A stretch of DNA of 64,000 nt from Lentisphaeria bacterium. GTDB taxonomy: Bacteria > Verrucomicrobiota > Lentisphaeria > Victivallales > Victivallaceae. The notes below the pieces were generated by a model. It was not told the DNA's origin, searched no databases, and saw only the letters and a list, made by a program, of their open reading frames with translations. Made by a program: the position numbers and the translations under genes. The stretch is taken from contig CAAGDG010000182.1 in the NCBI GenBank assembly GCA_900768515.1, positions 1 to 64,000 of the forward strand, written 5' to 3'. Positions 19,992-27,970 of this stretch are shown here, piece after piece. Numbering within the stretch: the stretch's first letter is position 1; each line of letters opens with the position of its first letter.

Positions 19992-20431
19992 GGGCGCTCC
20001 TGCAGCGGGTCACCGCGGGCAAGGTGACGATCGGCGGAACGACCTCGGGGGAGATCGGTCCCGGGCTGGTCATTTTGCTCGGCGTCACCGGGTCCGATAC
20101 GCTGGAAGACGTCCGCTACCTCTCCGCCAAGTGCGTGGAGCTGCGGATCTTCGAGGATGAGGCCGGAAAAATGAACCGTTCGCTTCTCGATGTCGGTGGC
20201 GCGGCGCTGATCGTGTCGCAGTTCACGCTCTACGGCGACGCCTCGCACGGGCGGCGCCCCTCGTTCACGCGGGCGGCGCGTCCGGAGCTGGCGGAACCGC
20301 TTTACGAGGCGTTCATCGAAGCGGTCCGCACCCGGGGAGTCCCCGTCGGGACCGGCCGGTTCGGGGCGGAGATGCAGCTTGAAATTCACAACGACGGACC
20401 GGTCACGATCCTGCTGGAGTCAAAGTCATGA
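19988..20431 (+). CDS. dtd: D-aminoacyl-tRNA deacylase
   Basis: This 147-residue enzyme frees D-amino acids mischarged on tRNA. It begins [15 protein letters not shown] and has [15 protein letters not shown], the catalytic motif [17 protein letters not shown] and the C-terminal [15 protein letters not shown], which includes the cross-subunit Gly-Pro active-site motif. The length is standard. It overlaps folE by ATGA at its start and dxr by ATGA at its end, so folE-dtd-dxr is a tightly coupled unit. Confidence 0.96.
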   Translation: MRALLQRVTAGKVTIGGTTSGEIGPGLVILLGVTGSDTLEDVRYLSAKCVELRIFEDEAGKMNRSLLDVGGAALIVSQFTLYGDASHGRRPSFTRAARPELAEPLYEAFIEAVRTRGVPVGTGRFGAEMQLEIHNDGPVTILLESKS

Positions 20432-21585
20432 GTGTGACGGGAGTGGCGGTTCTCGGCGCGACCGGTTCGATCGGCCGGAGCGCGGCACAGGTGCTTGAAC
20501 GGTTTCCGGAACGGTTCCGGGTCACCGGACTGGTGGCGCGGAGCAACACCGCCGAACTGGTCCGCCAGGCGGAGCAGTTCCGGGCCGGAATTACCATCAC
20601 CACCGATCCGGAGAAGTTCCGGGAACTGCGCGGAGCGCTCTCCCCCTCCCTCCCCTGCGCCGCCGGCTGGGATCCGGTTCTGGAGCTGGTCACAGCTCCC
20701 CAAACCGACATCGTGCTCTGCGCGATCGTCGGCACCGGCGGGCTCGAACCGGTGCTGGCCGCGCTGCGGGCCGGAAAACGGGTCGCGCTCGCCAGCAAGG
20801 AGGTGCTGGTGCTCGCCGGAGAAGTGGTGGAGCGGACGCTGGACGCCTCTCCGCAGGCCGAACTCATCCCGGTGGACAGCGAACACTCCGCGATCTTCCA
20901 GTGTCTCTGCGGCAGAAAGCGCGCCGAATTGAAAACAATCTACCTGACCGCCTCGGGCGGCGCTTTCCGCGACTGGCCGCGGGAGCGTCTCGCTTCAGCG
21001 ACGCCGGAAGACGCGCTGGCGCATCCGACCTGGAACATGGGGCCGAAAGTGACCATCGACTCCGCCAGCCTGATGAACAAGGCACTCGAAATGATCGAGG
21101 CGCGCCACCTGTTCCGGGCGCGTCCGGAACAGATCGAGGTGCTGATCCATCCGCAATCGATTGTGCACTCGATGGTGGAGCTGACGGACAGCGGCTGCAT
21201 TGCGCAACTCTCCCGTCCGGACATGCGGTTCGCCATCCAGTACGCGCTGACCTTTCCGGACCGGGTCGACGGCGGCCTGCCGGAACTGGATTTCCGCAAG
21301 CTGCTCCATCTGGACCTCCGGCTGCCGGAACCCGGACGGTATCCGGCGCTCGACTTCGCCCGCGCCGCGATGCGCGCCGGCGGCACGCTCCCCGGCGTGC
21401 TGAACGCCGCCAACGAGGTTGCGGTGGAACGGTTCCGGAAAGGGGAGATCCGCTTCCCCTCGATCTGGGAGATCGTCGGCAGGACGATGGAACACCACCG
21501 GGTGGAGCCGCAGCAGGAGCTGGAGACGATCCGGGCCGCCGACGCCTGGGCACGGCAGTTCGCCGCGGAGCTGCAGGTTCCCTGA
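20428..21585 (+). CDS. dxr: 1-deoxy-D-xylulose 5-phosphate reductoisomerase
   Basis: This 385-residue enzyme makes 2-C-methyl-D-erythritol 4-phosphate with NADPH in the non-mevalonate isoprenoid pathway. The NADPH motif is [19 protein letters not shown]. Metal and substrate residues lie in [47 protein letters not shown] and the SMVELTDSG region. It is full length, and starts in the last codon of dtd. In many bacteria dxr is followed by rseP and ispG. Here the order is the same but a minus-strand SGNH gene of about 1.1 kb is inserted after dxr, with only 10 bases between the convergent ends and no visible terminator. Confidence 0.96.
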   Translation: MSVTGVAVLGATGSIGRSAAQVLERFPERFRVTGLVARSNTAELVRQAEQFRAGITITTDPEKFRELRGALSPSLPCAAGWDPVLELVTAPQTDIVLCAIVGTGGLEPVLAALRAGKRVALASKEVLVLAGEVVERTLDASPQAELIPVDSEHSAIFQCLCGRKRAELKTIYLTASGGAFRDWPRERLASATPEDALAHPTWNMGPKVTIDSASLMNKALEMIEARHLFRARPEQIEVLIHPQSIVHSMVELTDSGCIAQLSRPDMRFAIQYALTFPDRVDGGLPELDFRKLLHLDLRLPEPGRYPALDFARAAMRAGGTLPGVLNAANEVAVERFRKGEIRFPSIWEIVGRTMEHHRVEPQQELETIRAADAWARQFAAELQVP

Positions 21586-21595
21586 CCGCCGCGAT

Positions 21596-22669
21596 TCAGC
21601 GCGCCAGCAGCCGTTCGAGACGGTCCGCGATCCGTTCCGCCATCAGGACGGCGCCGAAGTCGTTCGGGTGGCAGCAGTCGAAGGTGCACTCCTCGCGCCA
21701 AGGCCCGGCAAAGAGGGTCTCGCCGTCGAGAAAGTCCACCTTCCGATCCCCGTTGTCGACCGCGTTCAGCCAGGTGCGCTGGACAATTTCCCGGCGGAGT
21801 CTGTCTTCCCCGCTCCCGTTGAAGTCGCAGCGGGACATCAGCAGCACCGGCGTCTCCGGCCGGCGGGAACGGTAGCGGCGGAAAAACGGTTCATGCCGCG
21901 CCGCCAGAAACTCCGGCGAAGGGGCGTTGTGGTCGAACTCCATGACCAGCGCGGCGATTTCCAGCTCCGCAATCGCGTCGGCGATGCAGAGTTCACCGCG
22001 GCAGCCGCCGCTGAAACCGAGATTGATCAGCTCGAAATCCATCCGCCGTGCGATCAGCGAAGGATAGACCATCCCCGGCCGCCCCGCAGTGGAACAGTTG
22101 GTGATCGAGGAGCCGTAGAAGACCACCGGACGGGCGATCCGGTGGGGAGTCGGCGGTTCGACCCGCGCGCCCGGCGCCACGCCGACGGTGAAGGCGGTAA
22201 CCGCGCAATGATACGGAAAATGGATCGCGCAGTCGTACATGGCGCCCTCCGCCCCCGGAAGATTGCCGTCATAAAGCGCGGAGAACCGCTCCTCTTCCGC
22301 CGGAATCAGCCGGTTGCCGCGGAATTTCGCCTCAGCCCCCATGCCGGTGTAGAGGTCGAAACCGTTGCTGCCGCCGCGGTTGTTGCCCCGGTAGACTTCG
22401 GAAAAGGCGGCCCGGAGTCCAATCACCGGGGAGTCGGTCCGGAAGCGGACCGTTTCCCCGGCCCCCTGCATGCTCATCGCAACCAGATTCGGTTTGTCAC
22501 ACTGCCGCGCGACTTCGAGCGGAAGGCGGCTGCGCCGCCCCTCCGGGTCGCGGTAGGGAAAACCCTCCAGTGCGAAGGGGGGTTCAAAACCGTCATAAAA
22601 ATCCAGCTCCCGGCCGTCGATCTCGCGGGATTTGAAGTTGGAATCGATTTCCGCAATATCTTTTTCCAT
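21596..22669 (-). CDS. SGNH hydrolase with N-terminal GxDLY-type domain
   Basis: This protein of about 357 residues has two parts. The N-terminal half is a beta-rich domain containing GSNGFDLYTGMG, matching the GxDLY signature seen before some SGNH hydrolase domains. The C-terminal half holds FYGSSITNCSTAGRPGMVYP (block I Ser), LINLGFSGGCRGE (block II) and HPNDFGAVLMAERIADRL (block V Asp/His). It is probably a carbohydrate esterase; no signal peptide is seen. I chose ATG 22669 because AAAGGA lies eight bases upstream; ATG 22678 is the alternative. It lies convergent to dxr and divergent from rseP, breaking the usual dxr-rseP-ispG run, so it looks like an insertion into that block. The substrate is unknown. 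Confidence 0.87.
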   Translation of the reverse strand: MEKDIAEIDSNFKSREIDGRELDFYDGFEPPFALEGFPYRDPEGRRSRLPLEVARQCDKPNLVAMSMQGAGETVRFRTDSPVIGLRAAFSEVYRGNNRGGSNGFDLYTGMGAEAKFRGNRLIPAEEERFSALYDGNLPGAEGAMYDCAIHFPYHCAVTAFTVGVAPGARVEPPTPHRIARPVVFYGSSITNCSTAGRPGMVYPSLIARRMDFELINLGFSGGCRGELCIADAIAELEIAALVMEFDHNAPSPEFLAARHEPFFRRYRSRRPETPVLLMSRCDFNGSGEDRLRREIVQRTWLNAVDNGDRKVDFLDGETLFAGPWREECTFDCCHPNDFGAVLMAERIADRLERLLAR

Positions 22670-22810
22670 CACCGGCATCCTTTCCGAAATTACCGCGGTT
22701 CCGCCATAAATGTTTTGAAAAATATAGCGAAGCGCCGGACTCTTTTCAACCTCTCCACGGCAGAAACTTTGTCCGGCGGATGCTTTTCCGTAAAAAATCC
22801 GTCAGAAACC

Positions 22811-22839
22811 TTGAAAAAAACCTTTCGAAAGCGTATGAT
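22811..22839 (+). promoter_or_regulatory. Predicted promoter for rseP-ispG operon
   Basis: TTGAAA (22811-22816), a 17-base spacer and TATGAT (22834-22839), about 80 bases before rseP. It gives rseP its own promoter now that it is separated from dxr. Confidence 0.6.
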
Positions 22840-22918
22840 ATAAAATATTTCATGTTAGAGTGAGAAATCCGCCCCCGGCCGCCGGAGGCTTTTGAGTACC
22901 CGAGGAGTGTTTTAACTT

Positions 22919-24592
22919 ATGGATTCGATTCTGAACTTTCTGGAGGCGGTCGTCTCCCTGATTTTCGTTTTTGTGGCGCTGGGCTTCTGCATCTTCTCGC
23001 ACGAACTCGGCCACTTTCTGGCCGCTAAGTGGCGGGGATTGCATATCGACGCCTTTTCGCTCGGATTCAAACCGTTCTGGCGGAAGAAGATCAACGGAGT
23101 TGAATACCGGCTCGGCTGGCTCCCCTTCGGCGGTTATGTCGAACTGCCGCAGGTCGACGCGAGCGACGCGGTGCCCAAGGCCGCCGACGGCACTGAACTG
23201 CCCCGAGCCAAACCGCTGGACCGGATCATCACCGCGGTGGCCGGTCCGCTCTTCAACATCCTTTCCGGCCTGCTGCTCGGCTGCATCATCTGGGCGGTCG
23301 GCATGCCGCAGGACAGTCCGCGGATGCACGAACTCTCGGTGCTGACCGTCGAGGAGAAGAGTCCGGAGTATGCGGCGGGGCTGCGCCCCGGCGACAAGAT
23401 CGTGACGCTCAACGGCAAATCGTTCTTCCTGACCTGGCGCAATTTCGCCAAAGAGCTGATGCTGGCCACCGGCGAGGTGGAGCTCGGCGTACTCCGCGAC
23501 GGCAAACCGCTGACGATCCGCTACCGGGTCGTCGACAACCCCGACGCTCCCGGCTCCCTGGGCAATGAAAAGATCGGCTGGCCGTTTTTCACGGTGATGA
23601 TTCCGCTGGAACTCTATCCACGGTCCGGTTCCATCGCAGAACAGGCCGGCGTCCGCGACGGCGACCTCCTGGTTGCCGTCGACGGCAAGCCGATGCAGAA
23701 CTATCTGGAGTTCCAGGAGGCGCTCAACCGCTCTCAGGGAAAAGATCTGAAAATTGCGCTGCAACGCGACGGCAAACCGGTCGAAGTTACCATGGCGGCA
23801 ACTCCCATGCCCCAATACGCCCGCTATCTGATCGGCATCCAGATGGAACAGAAGAACGAAAGCTCGAACATCCTGGTTTCCCAGGTTTTCCCCGGTTCCC
23901 CGGCGGAAGCCGCCGGAATCCGGGCCGGCGATACGCTGCTGGAGGCGGGGGAAACTCCGCTGACCGCGATGGCGAAGTTCCAGGAGTATCTCGCGGAACG
24001 CAAATCGGAGCCGTTCCGGCTGACCTACCTCCGCGACGGGGTGAAGTCCTCGGTTGAAATTGCCGCAAGGGAGGAGATTCCCTATTCGATCGGAGTGGAT
24101 CTCTCCGCCCTCGATCATCCGACTCCGTTCCAGCAGTTCTACGATACGATTGAGCTTAGTTACAAGTCGCTGCGCGGCATGCTGGTCGGACTTGCCAACA
24201 AGATCGGCCTCACCCGGGAGACCAGCACAATCAAGCCGAGCCACATGTCCGGACCGCTGGGAATCGGGATGGTGCTTTTCAACTCGGTCCACCACTCCTC
24301 GCTGTGGACCGGAATCTACTTCATGGTGATGATCTCCTTCGCACTGGCGATCTTCAATCTGCTGCCGCTCCCGGTGCTCGACGGCGGCCACATTCTGTTC
24401 GGCCTGATCGAACTTGTCTTCCGCAGGCCGGTGCCGGTGGTCGTGCTGAAATCCCTGTCGACGGTCTTTGTGACACTGCTGATCGGAATGATGCTCTACG
24501 TGACATTCTACGACGGAAAGCGTCTGCTCTACCAGCTCAATCTGCTGAAACCGGCCGCGGAAAACACCCATGTCGACACCCCGAAGGAATAG
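22919..24592 (+). CDS. rseP: Site-2 metalloprotease RseP
   Basis: This 557-residue intramembrane zinc protease carries the M50 motif FSHELGHFLAAKW in the first helix (near residue 25-37) and the partner motif LPVLDGGHILFGLIEL near the C-terminus. Two PDZ domains lie between them: EEKSPEYAAGLRPGDKIVTLNG and GSPAEAAGIRAGDTLLEAG, with a further PDZ-like repeat SIAEQAGVRDGDLLVAVDG. It is somewhat longer than the ~450-residue E. coli protein because of this extra PDZ-like repeat. RseP cleaves anti-sigma factors or remnant signal peptides within the inner membrane. Its last 23 bases overlap the start of ispG. Confidence 0.95.
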   Translation: MDSILNFLEAVVSLIFVFVALGFCIFSHELGHFLAAKWRGLHIDAFSLGFKPFWRKKINGVEYRLGWLPFGGYVELPQVDASDAVPKAADGTELPRAKPLDRIITAVAGPLFNILSGLLLGCIIWAVGMPQDSPRMHELSVLTVEEKSPEYAAGLRPGDKIVTLNGKSFFLTWRNFAKELMLATGEVELGVLRDGKPLTIRYRVVDNPDAPGSLGNEKIGWPFFTVMIPLELYPRSGSIAEQAGVRDGDLLVAVDGKPMQNYLEFQEALNRSQGKDLKIALQRDGKPVEVTMAATPMPQYARYLIGIQMEQKNESSNILVSQVFPGSPAEAAGIRAGDTLLEAGETPLTAMAKFQEYLAERKSEPFRLTYLRDGVKSSVEIAAREEIPYSIGVDLSALDHPTPFQQFYDTIELSYKSLRGMLVGLANKIGLTRETSTIKPSHMSGPLGIGMVLFNSVHHSSLWTGIYFMVMISFALAIFNLLPLPVLDGGHILFGLIELVFRRPVPVVVLKSLSTVFVTLLIGMMLYVTFYDGKRLLYQLNLLKPAAENTHVDTPKE

Positions 24593-25685
24593 CCGGCAGA
24601 TCCGGATCGGAAACGTCCCGGTCGGCGGCGGCGCCCCGGTTTCGATTCAATCGATGACCAACACCGACACCCGCGACGCCGCGGCGACCCTCGCCCAGAT
24701 CGGAGAACTCGCCCGGCTCGGCTGCCAGATCATACGGGTCGCGGTACCCGACGCGGCGGCGGCGGAGGCGCTCCGGGAAATCACCGCCCGCAGTCCGATT
24801 CCCGTGATCGCCGACATCCACTTCGACCACCGGCTCGCGCTGGCCGCGATTGCAAACGGAGTGGCGGCGGTGCGGCTCAATCCGGGGAACCTCTCCGAAC
24901 CGGAACAGGTCCGGCTGGTCGCGGAAAAGGCGCTGGCAGCCGGGATTCCCATCCGGGTCGGCGCCAACTCCGGCAGCCTCCGGGCGAACCTGCTCCGCGC
25001 CAAATTCGCGCAGGGAATCAGCCACGGCGAGGCGATCGCCGAGGCCCTGGTCGAAAGTGCGCTGCATGAGTGCGCCATGCTCGAACAATTCGGCATGACC
25101 GCCATCAAAGTCGCCCTGAAAGCGTCGAGCGTCCCCGTCACGGTGGCGGCCTGCCGGAAATTCGCGGAACGGACCGATTATCCGCTCCACATCGGCGTGA
25201 CCGAGGCCGGCACTCCCGGTCGCGGCATTGTCAAATCCGCGGTTGGGATCGGGACCTTGCTGATGGAGGGAATCGGCGACACGCTGCGGGTCAGCCTGAC
25301 CGCCGACCCGCGCGAAGAAATTCTGGCCGGACGGCGGATCCTCGAGGCGGCCGGTCTGCGCGACGCCAGCCCGGAAATCGTCTCCTGCCCGACCTGCGGC
25401 CGCACCGGAATCGATCTGATCGGACTGGCGGACCGGGTCGAATCCCTGGTCGCCGAAATCAAAGAGTCGGGGCGAACGATCGCTCTCGGGAAGATCGCCG
25501 TCATGGGATGCGCGGTCAACGGCCCCGGCGAGGCGCGCGACGCCGACCTCGGCGTCGCCGGCGGAAAGGGAGGGAAACTGGTGATTTTCCGCCTTGGCGA
25601 AGTGGTTGGATCTTTCGACCCCGACGCCGGGTTCGAATATTTCAAACAGGAAATCCTCAAACACTGCACCCCACCAAACTCATAA
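24570..25685 (+). CDS. ispG: 4-hydroxy-3-methylbut-2-enyl diphosphate synthase (flavodoxin/ferredoxin)
   Basis: This 371-residue iron-sulfur enzyme converts methylerythritol cyclodiphosphate to HMBPP. The TIM-barrel part has IRIGNVPVGGGAPVSIQSMT, NTDTRDAAATLAQI, PVIADIHFDHRLAL and RLNPGN. The C-terminal cluster domain supplies CPTCGRTG and VMGCAVNGPGEA, giving the three Cys ligands and the Glu. It has the short bacterial form without a plant-type insert. It overlaps rseP by 23 bases. The sialate O-acetylesterase gene follows after only 13 bases with no promoter between, so a housekeeping isoprenoid gene and a secreted glycan esterase share a transcript. Confidence 0.96.
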   Translation: MSTPRRNSRQIRIGNVPVGGGAPVSIQSMTNTDTRDAAATLAQIGELARLGCQIIRVAVPDAAAAEALREITARSPIPVIADIHFDHRLALAAIANGVAAVRLNPGNLSEPEQVRLVAEKALAAGIPIRVGANSGSLRANLLRAKFAQGISHGEAIAEALVESALHECAMLEQFGMTAIKVALKASSVPVTVAACRKFAERTDYPLHIGVTEAGTPGRGIVKSAVGIGTLLMEGIGDTLRVSLTADPREEILAGRRILEAAGLRDASPEIVSCPTCGRTGIDLIGLADRVESLVAEIKESGRTIALGKIAVMGCAVNGPGEARDADLGVAGGKGGKLVIFRLGEVVGSFDPDAGFEYFKQEILKHCTPPNS

Positions 25686-25698
25686 CAGGGAGTTTTTC

Positions 25699-27906
25699 AT
25701 GATGTTCAAACTGAAGTGGATCTGTTCGGCGGCAGCCTGTCTGCTCGCCGGACTCGCCGCCGAAGCGGCGGTCGAAGTCGCACCGGTCTTCTCCAACAAC
25801 GCGGTACTGCAGCGCGATATGCAGGTCCCGGTCTGGGGGAAAGCCGATCCCGGCGAGAAGGTCACGGTCACATTCGCTGGCCAGACCGTCTCCACCGAGG
25901 CCGGCGCCGACGGCAAGTGGATGGTCAAACTCGCCCCGATGGCCGCCAGCGCGGAAAACCGCACCATGGAAATCGCGGGCAAGGCGAACAGCATCAAAGT
26001 CGAAAATGTGCTGGTCGGTGAGGTCTGGATCTGCAGCGGACAATCCAACATGGAGATGCCGCTCTGGGGCGGCTCCGAGCGGTTCCGCAGCAAGGACGGC
26101 GACAAGGTCGCCGCGGAATCGAATTTTCCGCTGATCCGCTTCGTGAAAATGCCGCGCGAATGGTCCGCCACGCCGCGCGCCGACTGGGAGGTGACCTGGA
26201 GTCCGGTCGCCCCGGACAACATCGCCGGATTTTCCGCGGTCGGCTACTATTTCGGCCGGCAGCTCTTCACGGAACTTCAAATTCCGATCGGTCTGCTGGG
26301 CGCCTACTGGGGCGGCACCCGCATCGAACCGTGGACGCCTCCGGAGGGATTTGACGCCCGTCCTTCGCTGACATCGATCAAGCGGAACGTCGACGCCAAG
26401 ATTCCCGGCACCGCGACCTACAAGGAACTGACCGCGAAAACATCGCAGGATTACAAGGCGTGGCTCGCCGCCTTCGACGCGGCGACCGCCGCCGGGAAGG
26501 AGCTGCCGATGCCGCCCACATTCCCGGGAGAGCTGCGTCCCTTCAACCGCCATCAGGATCCGACCGTGCTCTACAACCGGATGATGTTCCCCTTCGTTCC
26601 TTACGCGGTCCGCGGTGCGATCTGGTATCAGGGAGAGGCCAACCTCAGCGACGCCGCCCTCTACACCGACAAGATGTTCGCACTGCATGAGGGCTGGAAG
26701 AAGGTCTTCGGCAATCCGCAGCTCAAGTTCTATTTCGCCCAGCTCGCGCCCTACAACTACGGCGGCGATCCGGAACGGCTCCCGCTGATCTGGGAAGCGC
26801 AGCAGGCGTTTGCCGACGCGAGCGACCTGACCGCGATGGCGGTGATCAACGATGTCGGAAACCTCAAAGACATCCACCCGAACGACAAGGAAACGGTCGG
26901 CAAGCGTCTCGCCGCCTACGCCCTCAAACGGGATTACGGCAAGAAGGAGATCAAGGCCGACGGGCCGAAACTCAAGTCCGCGAAGGTCGAGAACGGGCAA
27001 TTCGTGCTGGAATTCGATTTCGTCGAAAGCTGGACCACCCGCGACGGCCAGGCCATCGCCAACTTTGAAATCGCCGGAGAGGACGGGGTGTTCCAGCCGG
27101 CGAAAGCGATTGCCGACGGGGCCAAACTCCTGGTCGGAAGCTCGCAGGTCTCCGCGCCGAAGCAGCTGCGCTACATGTGGAAACAGACCGCTGAAGGAAA
27201 TCTTTTCAGCGACGCCGGCATTCCGCTTGGCGCGTTCCGCACCTCTCTTGCGGCGGAGTTCCCGGAGGTGACGGCGCAGGTTCCGGAAGCCGCCGGATAC
27301 AAGCCGGTCTACCGCTACAACCTGCTCTCCGGCAGCGGTTTCGGCGACAAGACCCGGGTCCGGTATGAGATCGACTACTCCAACACGGTCAAAAACGGCG
27401 CCATCAAGCGGGTCGGCTACTTCCTGAAGCTGGTCGACCAGCAGGATGCGGTCAGCTGGGTCTGGGTTTCGATGGAGGCCTTCACGCAGACCGCCTCCAA
27501 GCTGGGAGTTCCGGTCAAATCGACGAATGCGACCTTCCAGAGCCGGGTCCGGGATCTCCAGATCGCGAGCAATGTTCCGGGTCTCAAAACCGGAAAGTTC
27601 GCCGAAGGAAACATCGAATTCTGGCCGAACAACTACGGTCAGCGCAACACCGCGAATGTCCCCGGCGCCTCCGGCTCCGACTATGACTGGGGCGACGTGA
27701 TCACCAAGCCGCAGGTCGGCTATGGTTCGATGCAGGTCCACAACTTCCTCGAAAAGCAGACGGTCTTCGCCTACAACAAGTTTGCGGCCGGAACCAACTG
27801 CGACCTCGGAATCGGCAACGCCCCGGCGAAAAACACCGACTGGACGTTCCTGGGAACCGGAAAGAACTACAAGAGCGCCACGCTCTATGTGATGGTCCAG
27901 GAATAA
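25699..27906 (+). CDS. Secreted sialate O-acetylesterase-like protein with extra C-terminal domain
   Basis: This 735-residue protein starts with a Sec signal peptide (MMFKLKWICSAAACLLAG, cleavage probably after AAEAA). The esterase part contains FSNNAVLQRDMQVPVWG, the nucleophile block WICSGQSNMEMPLWGG near residue 115, GLLGAYWGGTRIEPW, and VRGAIWYQGEANLSDAALY. These match the sialate/acetylxylan O-acetylesterase (SASA) family, which removes O-acetyl groups from sialic acid or other sugars. Residues ~535-735 form a second beta-rich domain (YRYNLLSGSGFGD, NIEFWPNNYGQRNTANVPGA) that I do not recognise; it may bind glycan. ACAGGGAG precedes the start. An intrinsic terminator follows the gene. 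Confidence 0.9.
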   Translation: MMFKLKWICSAAACLLAGLAAEAAVEVAPVFSNNAVLQRDMQVPVWGKADPGEKVTVTFAGQTVSTEAGADGKWMVKLAPMAASAENRTMEIAGKANSIKVENVLVGEVWICSGQSNMEMPLWGGSERFRSKDGDKVAAESNFPLIRFVKMPREWSATPRADWEVTWSPVAPDNIAGFSAVGYYFGRQLFTELQIPIGLLGAYWGGTRIEPWTPPEGFDARPSLTSIKRNVDAKIPGTATYKELTAKTSQDYKAWLAAFDAATAAGKELPMPPTFPGELRPFNRHQDPTVLYNRMMFPFVPYAVRGAIWYQGEANLSDAALYTDKMFALHEGWKKVFGNPQLKFYFAQLAPYNYGGDPERLPLIWEAQQAFADASDLTAMAVINDVGNLKDIHPNDKETVGKRLAAYALKRDYGKKEIKADGPKLKSAKVENGQFVLEFDFVESWTTRDGQAIANFEIAGEDGVFQPAKAIADGAKLLVGSSQVSAPKQLRYMWKQTAEGNLFSDAGIPLGAFRTSLAAEFPEVTAQVPEAAGYKPVYRYNLLSGSGFGDKTRVRYEIDYSNTVKNGAIKRVGYFLKLVDQQDAVSWVWVSMEAFTQTASKLGVPVKSTNATFQSRVRDLQIASNVPGLKTGKFAEGNIEFWPNNYGQRNTANVPGASGSDYDWGDVITKPQVGYGSMQVHNFLEKQTVFAYNKFAAGTNCDLGIGNAPAKNTDWTFLGTGKNYKSATLYVMVQE

Positions 27907-27921
27907 CAGAGTCTCACGACC

Positions 27922-27954
27922 AGCCGCGGAAATTCAATTTCCGCGGCTTTTTTT
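27922..27954 (+). terminator. Strong intrinsic terminator between esterase and fucosidase genes
   Basis: An 11-bp perfect stem AGCCGCGGAAA / TTTCCGCGGCT with a 5-base loop is followed by a run of seven T. It is the best intrinsic terminator in the window. Only 16 bases separate its T tract from the GH29 start codon, leaving no room for a promoter. Confidence 0.88.
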
Positions 27955-27970
27955 ACAGGGAGAAGCAACC

